A stretch of DNA of 64,000 nt from NCBI GenBank assembly GCA_944381615.1, contig CALWLT010000030.1, positions 1 to 64,000 of the forward strand, given 5' to 3'. The notes below the pieces were generated by a model. The model was given only the letters and a program-made list of their open reading frames with translations. It searched no databases and was not told the origin of the DNA. The translations under genes were made by a program, and so were the position numbers. Below are positions 7,173 through 13,822 of the stretch, piece by piece. The stretch comes from an uncultured Lachnospiraceae bacterium. GTDB lineage: Bacteria; Bacillota; Clostridia; Lachnospirales; Lachnospiraceae. Position 1 is the first letter of the stretch, and the number at the start of each line of letters is the position of its first letter.

Positions 7173-8411
7173 ATGGGAAAAGGGATCCGGCCGCCGCATG
7201 CGTTTGCGGCGGCATTTTTGCTTATAACCGCCCTGACGGCGGGCGCCTGTGCGTCGCCTTCCGCGATCTGGCGGGAGACGGTATCGATGGAAGCGGGCGG
7301 CCTGTCGGGGAGCGCACCGGGAGAAGCGGGCGGCCTGTCGGGGAACGCACCGGGAGAGGCGGGCGATCGATCCGGAAACACGCCGGCCGGCCCGGCTGCC
7401 GCTTCCGGGATCCTGCGTCTGGAGGACGAGTCGGGAGAAGAAGGGCCGTCACAGGAGAATGGGGAGGAGGCGCGGCCTACGCTTCTGTTCGGCGGCGATG
7501 TGTATCTGTCGGACCATGTGCTGAATGCGTACGACAGGGCGGGAGGAATCGACGGCGTCCTGGACAAAACGCTTCAGGAGGCGATCGGGGCGGCGGATCT
7601 CTTTATGGTCAATCAGGAGTTTCCCTTCAGCAGCCGCGGGGCGCCGGCGCCTGACAAACAGTATACGTTTCGCCTTGCGCCGGAGCGGATTTCGGTTCTT
7701 GCCGGGATTGGCCCCGATCTGGTTACGCTGGCCAACAATCACGCGCTGGATTACGGGGCGGACGCGCTGCTGGATACGTGCGCGGCGCTCGATGCGGCGG
7801 GAATCGGCCGCGTCGGCGCGGGAGCGAATCTGGAGGAGGCGGGACGGGCGCTGATTCTGGAAACCGGCGGGCTGCGGATCGGATTTATCGGCGCGTCCCG
7901 GGTGTTTCCGGTCTGGGACTGGGCGGCTTCCGGGACGCGGCCGGGGATGCTGACGGCTTACGACGAGGAGGTGCTTCTGGATGCGGTAACCCGGGCGCGC
8001 GGACAGTGCGATTACCTGGTCGTCTATGTGCACTGGGGGATTGAGCGGGAAACGATGCCGGAGGACTATCAGCGCAGCCTGGCGTACCGCTGCATCGACG
8101 CGGGGGCGGATCTGATCGTGGGAAGCCATCCACATGTGCTGCAGGGGATCGAGTATTATCAGGGAAAGCCGATTCTTTACAGTCTGGGCAATTTTGTTTT
8201 CGGAAGCTCGATCCCGGAGACCATGCTGGTCCGGGCGGAGATCGGGGAGGGACGGGAGACGCACCTCACGCTGATTCCCGCGGCGTCGGCGGCCGGATAT
8301 ACGAGGGCGCTTGACGGGGAGGCCGGGACGGCGCTTCTGGAAAATGTGGAGGCTCTGTCTTTTGACGTTCAGATTGACGGGGCGGGCAGGGTAACGCCGC
8401 AGGCAGAGTAA
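7173..8411 (+). CDS. CapA family protein, predicted lipoprotein
   Basis: A 412-residue protein with a C-terminal CapA-type metallophosphoesterase-like domain, the family of the poly-gamma-glutamate capsule protein. The N-terminus has a hydrophobic segment (residues 10-25) ending in TAGAC, which may be a degenerate lipobox. A low-complexity linker (residues 40-72, three 11-residue repeats) precedes the domain. Domain motifs seen: LLFGGDVYLSD (103-113), VNQEFPFSS, LANNHALDYG, VVYVHWGIERE, VGSHPHVLQGIE and YSLGNFVFGS. No capBC genes are nearby, so a role in capsule synthesis is unsupported; many CapA-like proteins in Clostridia are of unknown function. The 3' end overlaps the convergent radical SAM gene by 43 bases. 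Confidence 0.85.
   Translation: MGKGIRPPHAFAAAFLLITALTAGACASPSAIWRETVSMEAGGLSGSAPGEAGGLSGNAPGEAGDRSGNTPAGPAAASGILRLEDESGEEGPSQENGEEARPTLLFGGDVYLSDHVLNAYDRAGGIDGVLDKTLQEAIGAADLFMVNQEFPFSSRGAPAPDKQYTFRLAPERISVLAGIGPDLVTLANNHALDYGADALLDTCAALDAAGIGRVGAGANLEEAGRALILETGGLRIGFIGASRVFPVWDWAASGTRPGMLTAYDEEVLLDAVTRARGQCDYLVVYVHWGIERETMPEDYQRSLAYRCIDAGADLIVGSHPHVLQGIEYYQGKPILYSLGNFVFGSSIPETMLVRAEIGEGRETHLTLIPAASAAGYTRALDGEAGTALLENVEALSFDVQIDGAGRVTPQAE
7290..7388 (+). repeat. 33-bp tandem repeat inside the capA-like gene, three copies
   Basis: Units 7290-7322, 7323-7355 and 7356-7388 encode EAGGLSGSAPG, EAGGLSGNAPG and the diverged EAGDRSGNTPA. The first two differ at one base, so the duplication is recent. 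Frame is kept. Confidence 0.9.
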
Positions 8412-9382
8412 GCGGGCAGAGCGGGATCGGGGACGGGCGAAAAACGGTCGCCCTGGCGGATGCCCGCCGCGCGCACTTCTCTGCTGAACGCGTTGAGAAA
8501 ACCGTGTTTGTCGGCAGTCCAGGAAGGTTCCAGCAGAAGGCGGCGGGGACCGTCGCCGGAAAGCCGGTGGATAACCATATCCGGCGGCAGCAGACGGATG
8601 CAGTCGATCAGCAGGCGGATGTATTCCTCCCGGCTGAGAACGGGGAACGGCTGCGCCTGATAAAGATCGGCCAGACGGGTGCCGCGCAGGATGTGGAGCA
8701 GCTGCAGCTTGATCCCGTCCAGCCGCCGGGGAAAGGCGGCCAGCCAGCGGACGCTCTCCAGCATCTGGTCTCTGGATTCGCCCGGAAGCCCCAGAATGAC
8801 GTGGACGATGACGGGAAGCCCGGCTTCCTTCAGGCGGAGAGCCGCGTCGGTAAAGACGGGAAGGGGATAGCCGCGGCCGATGAGGCGGGCCGTCGGTTCA
8901 TGGATGGTCTGCAGCCCCAGCTCTACCCAGACCGGTTTTTGCCGGTTCAGGCGCGCCAGCAGGCGGACGGTTTCGTCCGGCAGGCAGTCCGGGCGCGTGG
9001 CGACAGAGAGCACGGCGACGTCAGGATGCCGGATCGTTTCCTCAAAAAGCGTTTCCAGGTAGGAAACCGGAGCATAAGTGTTGGTGTAGGACTGGAAATA
9101 GGCGATGAAATCATTCCCGGCGTATTTGGCGGCGACGCGCTCTCTGGCCGCCTGAATCTGTTCAGAGACGGAAGCGCGGCGCGGCTCGGCAAAATCGCCG
9201 GATCCGCCGTGGCTGCAGAAGATGCAGCCGCCGGTTCCCAGCGTCCCGTCCCGGTTGGGGCAGGTCATGCCGCCGTCCAGGGCGAGGCGGTAGAGTTTTT
9301 TTCCGAACTGATCCCGGACGAAGGCATTGAGAGAATAATAGGGCCTTCCGTCCGAATAGAAAGGGGCTTTTGCGCGGTCCAT
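8369..9382 (-). CDS. Radical SAM protein, TIGR01212 (YtqA/YhcC) family
   Basis: A 337-residue radical SAM protein. The cluster-binding cysteines are C41, C53 and C56 in CPNRDGTLGTGGCIFC, the long-spaced C-x11-C-x2-C version typical of TIGR01212. Further family markers are YFQSYTNTYAP, VWVELGLQTIHE and HVILGLPGE. Substrates are not firmly established; the Bacillus member YtqA is often placed in RNA modification. The start at 9382 (minus strand) has GGAGG six bases upstream. It is convergent with capA, with a 43-bp overlap of the 3' ends, and divergent from nhaC. Confidence 0.9.
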   Translation of the reverse strand: MDRAKAPFYSDGRPYYSLNAFVRDQFGKKLYRLALDGGMTCPNRDGTLGTGGCIFCSHGGSGDFAEPRRASVSEQIQAARERVAAKYAGNDFIAYFQSYTNTYAPVSYLETLFEETIRHPDVAVLSVATRPDCLPDETVRLLARLNRQKPVWVELGLQTIHEPTARLIGRGYPLPVFTDAALRLKEAGLPVIVHVILGLPGESRDQMLESVRWLAAFPRRLDGIKLQLLHILRGTRLADLYQAQPFPVLSREEYIRLLIDCIRLLPPDMVIHRLSGDGPRRLLLEPSWTADKHGFLNAFSREVRAAGIRQGDRFSPVPDPALPAYSACGVTLPAPSI

Positions 9383-9506
9383 GCAGTTCCTCCTTTTTGT
9401 GAAATTGGCGATGAGTTCTATCATAACATAAGAAGCCGGCGGGGGGAATGGCGTAAGAGAGAAGTGCTGTAAAAAAAGAAGTGGGATCTGCGCGTCCTTT
9501 TAATAT

Positions 9507-9526
9507 ATTGTCAATATAATGACAAT
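9507..9526. promoter_or_regulatory. 20-bp palindrome, candidate operator
   Basis: ATTGTC and GACAAT are a perfect 6-bp inverted repeat around an 8-bp AT centre (AATATAAT), overlapping a TATAAT-like -10 box at 9515-9520. It lies in the divergent space between the radical SAM gene and nhaC. The size and symmetry suit a dimeric repressor such as TetR or MarR types; the regulator is not known. Confidence 0.5.
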
Positions 9527-9530
9527 CGAA

Positions 9531-9645
9531 AAACGCGAGCCGAAAGAGCGGAGAAATACGAGCTGCAAACGCAGAGAAATGCGAGTTGAAAGAACAGAGA
9601 AACGCAAGTCGAAAGGACGGAAAAACGCGAGCCGAAAGCGCGGAG
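9531..9645 (+). repeat. 23-bp tandem repeat, five copies, upstream of nhaC
   Basis: Five contiguous 23-bp units (9531, 9554, 9577, 9600 and 9623) follow a shared pattern AAACGCGAGCCGAAAG plus CGCGGAG, with a few changes each; the first and last differ at one base. A 23-bp period cannot keep a reading frame, so this is non-coding leader DNA. It ends 23 bases before the nhaC start. Confidence 0.9.
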
Positions 9646-9668
9646 GGAAGCGGGGGGGGGAGAAAACC

Positions 9669-11099
9669 ATGCCGAAGAGAGAAGAGGGGAAAATAAAAAA
9701 GCGGCGGGCGCCGGGAGCGGGGTATGCGGCGTTTACGCTGGGAGGGGTCCTGGTCATTATTCTGGGGGCCGGCATCGTCCTGGAGGCGCCGATTCAGCCG
9801 ATGTGCCTGGTGGCGTGGCTGTTTCTCGTTCCCGCCTGCCAGCGCCTGGGCTACTCTTACCGGGAGATCGAGGAAGGGATGATGGAATCCATCCGCCAGG
9901 GGATGGGAGCGGTGCTGACGATCCTGGCGGTGGGAGGTCTGATCGCGTCCTGGATTTTCGCAGGCACGGTGCCGGCGATTATTTATTGGGGACTGCAGAT
10001 CATGAGCCCGGGGATCTTTCTGCCGGCGGCGTTTATTCTGTGCGGCCTGGTGTCGCTGGCCTGCGGAACCTCCTGGGGAACGCTGGGGACGGCCGGGGTC
10101 GCCATGTTTGCGGTCGGGGAGAGTCTGGGCGTTCCCGCGGGCATGACGGTGGGGGCGATTGTCAGCGGCGCGTTTTTCGGCGATTCGCTTTCGCCGATGT
10201 CGGATTCCAACAATGTGGCCGCGGCCTCGGTAGGGACGGATCTGCTCGCGCACTGCCGGGAAATGGGGTTTCTGGCGGTTCCGGCGGCGCTTCTGTCCTG
10301 CGTGCTCTATTACGCGATGGGGATGCGCTATGGCGCGCAGTATTTTGACAGCGCGTATATCGACGGGATCTCGGCGGCGATCAGCCGGGAATTTGCGGTC
10401 GGCGTTCCGGCCTTCCTGCCGGTTGTCTTTCTGCTGACGCTGATTTTTCTGAAAAAGCCGCCGATGCTTTCCATGGTGGCCGGCGCGCTCATGGCCTTCG
10501 TGGTGGCGGTCATCTGGCAGGGGCAGGACGCTGCGCGGTGCATGGATGTGTTCTGGAACGGTTATACTGCCTCGACGGGGGAAGAATTTCTGGATACGCT
10601 GCTGAACCGGGGCGGTGTGCTGAGCATGGCGCCGACGGCTTTTATGATGATATTTGCCTTCGGCATGATCGGCGCGCTCCGCACGGCGGGGATCCTGGAC
10701 GCCGTCGTGCGTCCGCTCGCCCACCGGGCGAAAACGCTTCCGGGGCTCACGCTGACGAGCGAAGCGCTCGCCTTCATCGGCAACATGATGGGAACCAATA
10801 CGTTTTCTCTGCTGATGAGCGGGTCCCTGCTTTTGCCGGCGTACCGGGAAAAGGGCCTGGCTCCGGTCAATCTGTCGAAAGCCATCAACGCCGTGGCGAC
10901 GCCGGGCTGCACGCTGATCCCGTGGAATGCTTCGGGCCTCTATGTGTCCGCCCTGTTCGGCGTGAGCGTCGCGGGGTATGCGCCGTATGCGTGCTACGTG
11001 TGCCTGATGCCGCTCGCCGTGCTGCTTGCCGCTTTTCTGGGATTTCGCGTGATCCGGGAGGCCCCGGAGAGCGGCGCAGCAAAAGAAAACGGGGCCTGA
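9669..11099 (+). CDS. nhaC: Na+/H+ antiporter NhaC-type
   Basis: A 476-residue secondary transporter with about 11-12 hydrophobic helices, matching the NhaC family, which exchanges Na+ for H+ and supports pH and sodium homeostasis. Family features: FFGDSLSPMSDSNNVAAASVGTD (residues about 177-199), LACGTSWGTLGTAGVA, the GNMMGTNTFSLLMSG segment and ATPGCTLIPWNASGLY near the C-terminus. The ATG at 9669 follows a G-rich stretch and GAGAAAACC. In-frame codons upstream run through the tandem repeat and encode a basic low-complexity tract, so I reject the longer form. Some NhaC-like proteins carry malate/lactate instead; that stays open. Confidence 0.85.
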   Translation: MPKREEGKIKKRRAPGAGYAAFTLGGVLVIILGAGIVLEAPIQPMCLVAWLFLVPACQRLGYSYREIEEGMMESIRQGMGAVLTILAVGGLIASWIFAGTVPAIIYWGLQIMSPGIFLPAAFILCGLVSLACGTSWGTLGTAGVAMFAVGESLGVPAGMTVGAIVSGAFFGDSLSPMSDSNNVAAASVGTDLLAHCREMGFLAVPAALLSCVLYYAMGMRYGAQYFDSAYIDGISAAISREFAVGVPAFLPVVFLLTLIFLKKPPMLSMVAGALMAFVVAVIWQGQDAARCMDVFWNGYTASTGEEFLDTLLNRGGVLSMAPTAFMMIFAFGMIGALRTAGILDAVVRPLAHRAKTLPGLTLTSEALAFIGNMMGTNTFSLLMSGSLLLPAYREKGLAPVNLSKAINAVATPGCTLIPWNASGLYVSALFGVSVAGYAPYACYVCLMPLAVLLAAFLGFRVIREAPESGAAKENGA

Positions 11100-11167
11100 T
11101 TTTTCGCCGGAAGGGCTTTTTTGTTCTTTCCGATCGTGGTATGATGGGATCCGGAATACGGCGGATC

Positions 11168-11271
11168 GGAAGCGGCGGATAAGGCCGGGAAAAGGAAGCG
11201 GCAGATGAGGCCGGGATGAGAAAACGGTCCACGAAGGCGGGAAAAGGAAGCGGCGGATGAGGCCGGAACGG
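11168..11271 (+). repeat. 26-bp tandem repeat, four copies, between nhaC and the next gene
   Basis: Units at 11168, 11194, 11220 and 11246 share the pattern GGAAGCGGCGGATGAGGCCG plus GGAAAA; the third is the most diverged. The array ends 19 bases before the dehydrogenase start, immediately ahead of its GGGAGG site. Confidence 0.85.
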
Positions 11272-11290
11272 GGAAAGGGAGGATGGGAAA

Positions 11291-12235
11291 ATGAAGATTG
11301 TGTTGCTGGAAAGCCTGGGGGTGCCGCAGGAGCAGATCGACGGGCACAGAGCGCGCCTGGAGGCGATGGGACATTCCTTTGAAGCGTTTGAGAAAAATGC
11401 GGATCCGGCCGTGCAGCGGGAGCGAAGCCGCGGCGCGGATGTGCTCATGCTGGCCAATATGCCGCTGGATGCCTCGGTCGTGCGGGAAGCGGAGAATCTG
11501 AAGCTGATCGATGTGGCGTTTACCGGCGTGGATCACATTCCGGTAAAGGAGGCGCGGGAAAAAGGAATCGCCGTCTGCAATGCGTCCGGTTACGCGACGC
11601 AGGCCGTGGCCGAGCTCTGCGTGAGCCTGATGATCGATCTGCTGCGCCATGTGCCGGAGACGCAGGAGCGGTGCCGCAGCCAGAAGACGAAGGACGGGCT
11701 GATCGGCCGTCTCCTGAGCGGAAAGACGGTGGGGATCGTGGGAGCCGGCGCAATCGGGAAGCGGGTGGCCGCGCTCTGTGCGGCGTTTGGCTGCCATGTG
11801 ATTGCGTACAGCCGGAGCCGCGTCACGGACGCGGCGATAAAAGAACAGGTAAGCCTGGAGGAGCTTCTGGCCCGCGCGGACATTGTCACGCTGCACTGCC
11901 CGCTGACGGACGAGACGCGGCGCATGATCGGGGCCGCGCAGCTGGCGCAGATGAAGCGGGACGCGATCCTGATCAATACGGCGCGGGGCGGCGTCGTGGA
12001 CTCGCAGGCGCTCGCTGCGGCGCTGCGGGAGGGGACGATCGCGGGGGCCGCCTGCGACGTGTTTGACGCGGAGCCGCCGCTTGATGAGAGCGAGCCGCTG
12101 CTGCACAGCCCGCACACGATCGTGACGCCGCACATCGCGTTTGCCACGGAGGAATCCATGGCGCAGAGGGCGGAAATTGTGTTTGACAACCTCTATGCCT
12201 GGCTGCGGGGAGAAGAGAAAAATCGTATTGTCTGA
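11291..12235 (+). CDS. D-isomer-specific 2-hydroxyacid dehydrogenase
   Basis: A 314-residue NAD(P)-dependent dehydrogenase. The Rossmann motif GIVGAGAIGKRVAALCAAFG lies near residues 146-165. The active-site Arg (NTARGGVVDS), Glu (DVFDAEPPLDE) and His (VTPHIAFATEE) are all visible. It is clearly distinct from the dehydrogenase at 2616-3563. Substrate cannot be assigned; glycerate, hydroxypyruvate and branched 2-hydroxyacids are all possible. The ATG follows GGGAGGATGGGAAA. It ends 113 bases before the ATP synthase -10 region's first gene codons; no convincing terminator was seen between them, though the ATP synthase operon has its own promoter. Confidence 0.85.
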   Translation: MKIVLLESLGVPQEQIDGHRARLEAMGHSFEAFEKNADPAVQRERSRGADVLMLANMPLDASVVREAENLKLIDVAFTGVDHIPVKEAREKGIAVCNASGYATQAVAELCVSLMIDLLRHVPETQERCRSQKTKDGLIGRLLSGKTVGIVGAGAIGKRVAALCAAFGCHVIAYSRSRVTDAAIKEQVSLEELLARADIVTLHCPLTDETRRMIGAAQLAQMKRDAILINTARGGVVDSQALAAALREGTIAGAACDVFDAEPPLDESEPLLHSPHTIVTPHIAFATEESMAQRAEIVFDNLYAWLRGEEKNRIV

Positions 12236-12302
12236 AAATAACACCTGTTTTATTTATTTAGATATATTTTTTTAACACTTCTTAACGTGTGCTTTTGTAA
12301 AA

Positions 12303-12331
12303 TTGGGATTATAATCGAGCCAAAGTATAAT
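12303..12331 (+). promoter_or_regulatory. Promoter of the ATP synthase operon
   Basis: TTGGGA (12303-12308), 17-bp spacer, TATAAT (12326-12331), 37 bases before the atpB start. A second TATAAT-like box lies at 12310-12315 without a good -35. The flanking DNA is unusually A+T-rich. Confidence 0.75.
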
Positions 12332-12368
12332 AGGTCAGAAACAGGCTATGCAGAAAGGATGTGACGGG

Positions 12369-13046
12369 ATGGGAAGTCTGGGAGAGACTTTGCTCGAAGA
12401 GCTGAACTGTGAGACTGCGTGTACGATTTTCGGGATTGAGATCGCGGAATCGGTAGCCGTAACCTGGGGGATGATGATCATCCTTGCGGTTGTCTCCTTC
12501 CTGGTAACGCGCCGCCTGAAGGTGGAAAATCCGGGACGGTGGCAGCTGCTTCTGGAGTATGCGGTAACCTGGCTGCAGCAGACGACGGAGAATATTGTGG
12601 GGGAGAAAGGGAAACGCTATGCGCCGTATCTGACGGCGGTCCTGATCTACCTGGGAATCGCCAACCTTCTGGGGATTGTGGGCGTGAAGCCGCCGACCAA
12701 GGATCTGAACGTCCCGGCGGCGCTGGCTTTGATGAGTATCGCGCTGATCGAGTGGGCCGGCATCCGCGAACGGGGCGTCGGGGGATGGCTCAAAAGCTTT
12801 ACGCAGCCCGTGGCGCTGACTACGCCGTTTAATATCCTGGAGGTCGTCGTGCGGCCGCTTTCTCTGTGCATGCGACTGTTCGGGAATATTCTGGGCGCCT
12901 TTGTTATTATGAAGCTGGCGGAATTTGTCCTGCCGGTGGGGCTGCCCGTCGTGTTCGGCGCGTATTTTGATCTGTTTGACGGGCTGATTCAGGCGTACGT
13001 ATTCGTATTCCTGACGGGCCTTTTTATCCGGGAAGCCGTGGAATAG
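12369..13046 (+). CDS. atpB: F1Fo ATP synthase subunit a
   Basis: Subunit a of the membrane sector, forming the ion half-channels against the c-ring. The 225-residue protein has about five membrane helices. The essential stator arginine is R169 in [14 protein letters not shown], and the last helix pair contains [16 protein letters not shown] chose the ATG at 12369 (MGSLGE) because AAAGGA precedes it; an in-frame ATG at 12348 would add seven residues (MQKGCDG) and has a poorer site. First gene of the operon; no atpI is present upstream. Confidence 0.95.
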   Translation: MGSLGETLLEELNCETACTIFGIEIAESVAVTWGMMIILAVVSFLVTRRLKVENPGRWQLLLEYAVTWLQQTTENIVGEKGKRYAPYLTAVLIYLGIANLLGIVGVKPPTKDLNVPAALALMSIALIEWAGIRERGVGGWLKSFTQPVALTTPFNILEVVVRPLSLCMRLFGNILGAFVIMKLAEFVLPVGLPVVFGAYFDLFDGLIQAYVFVFLTGLFIREAVE

Positions 13047-13092
13047 CGGAAGATACGGGAAAATAAGTTCAGAGAGAAGGAGAGTGTACAAA

Positions 13093-13317
13093 ATGGAAAC
13101 GATCTATGCAATCGGAGCGGGTATCGCAGTACTTGCCGGCGCGGGCGCCGGAATCGGAATCGGAATCGCCACCTCGAAGGCGGCGGAAGCTGTGGCGAGA
13201 CAGCCGGAGGCAGAGGGAAAGATCACGAAGATCCTGCTTCTGGGCGCGGCCCTGGCTGAGGCGACGGCAATTTACGGCTTTGTCATGGGCTTGCTGATCA
13301 TTGTTCTTCTGAGCTGA
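13093..13317 (+). CDS. atpE: F1Fo ATP synthase subunit c
   Basis: A 74-residue hairpin of two membrane helices that oligomerises as the rotor ring. The ion-binding carboxylate is E56 in the second helix ([12 protein letters not shown]), and the polar loop is ARQPEAEGK. The ring-packing glycine repeat [11 protein letters not shown] is in helix 1. Compared with the sodium-type c subunit of Ilyobacter, the Gln ligand of helix 1 is Ile here (I23) and the Ser after Glu is Ala (A57), while the Thr (T58) is kept; proton coupling is therefore more likely. I chose ATG 13093 over GTG 13084 because AAGGAG lies at proper distance from the ATG only. Confidence 0.95.
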   Translation: METIYAIGAGIAVLAGAGAGIGIGIATSKAAEAVARQPEAEGKITKILLLGAALAEATAIYGFVMGLLIIVLLS

Positions 13318-13336
13318 TAGAAAGGCGGAGGCGGAT

Positions 13337-13822
13337 ATGTTACGGTTGGATATCAATGTGGTCTTTACGATCATCAACCTGCTGATCTGGTTCGCCCTGG
13401 CCCGTTTCCTTCTGTTTAAGCCGATCAACGAGATTATAAGCAGGCGGGAGGAGGCGATCCGCGCCCGTTACGAGGACGCCGGAAAGCAGCAGGAAGCGGC
13501 GCGCGAAGAAAAAGAGAAATATGAGGCCTGCCAGGAGCAGATGAAGAAAAACAGCGAGGCGCTCATGGAGGAAGCCCGGGCGGGAGCCCGCAGGGAGCGG
13601 GACCGGATCCTGGAGGAGGCGCAGCAGGAGGCGGACCGCGTGCTGCAGCAGGCGGAGAAGACGGCGCTCCGGGAGCGGGAGAGAATGGTAAATCAGGCGA
13701 AGCAGGAGATCCTGAGCCTGGTAATCGAGACGGCCGGGGCGGCGCAGAAAGAGAAGGATGACAGCTCCCTCTATGATACATTCTTAGAAAAGACCGGGGA
13801 GGCGGATCATGGAACGACTTGA
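13337..13822 (+). CDS. atpF: F1Fo ATP synthase subunit b
   Basis: Subunit b, the peripheral stalk. The 161-residue protein has one N-terminal membrane helix (TIINLLIWFALARFLLF, residues about 10-26), the KPINEIISRREEAIRARYEDA motif region, and a long charged alpha-helical coiled-coil tail rich in Glu, Arg and Ala. Only one b gene is present, so a homodimer is expected. Its 3' end overlaps the start of the delta-alpha fusion by 14 bases, pointing to translational coupling. Confidence 0.95.
   Translation: MLRLDINVVFTIINLLIWFALARFLLFKPINEIISRREEAIRARYEDAGKQQEAAREEKEKYEACQEQMKKNSEALMEEARAGARRERDRILEEAQQEADRVLQQAEKTALRERERMVNQAKQEILSLVIETAGAAQKEKDDSSLYDTFLEKTGEADHGTT

Noticed and set aside
9162..10724. 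520-codon minus-strand frame across the nhaC leader
   Set aside because: Reads through the 23-bp repeat and antisense of NhaC; Arg/His-rich, no domain.
13084..13092. GTG start for atpE
   Set aside because: Directly abuts the AAGGAG, leaving no spacing; the ATG at 13093 is correctly placed.
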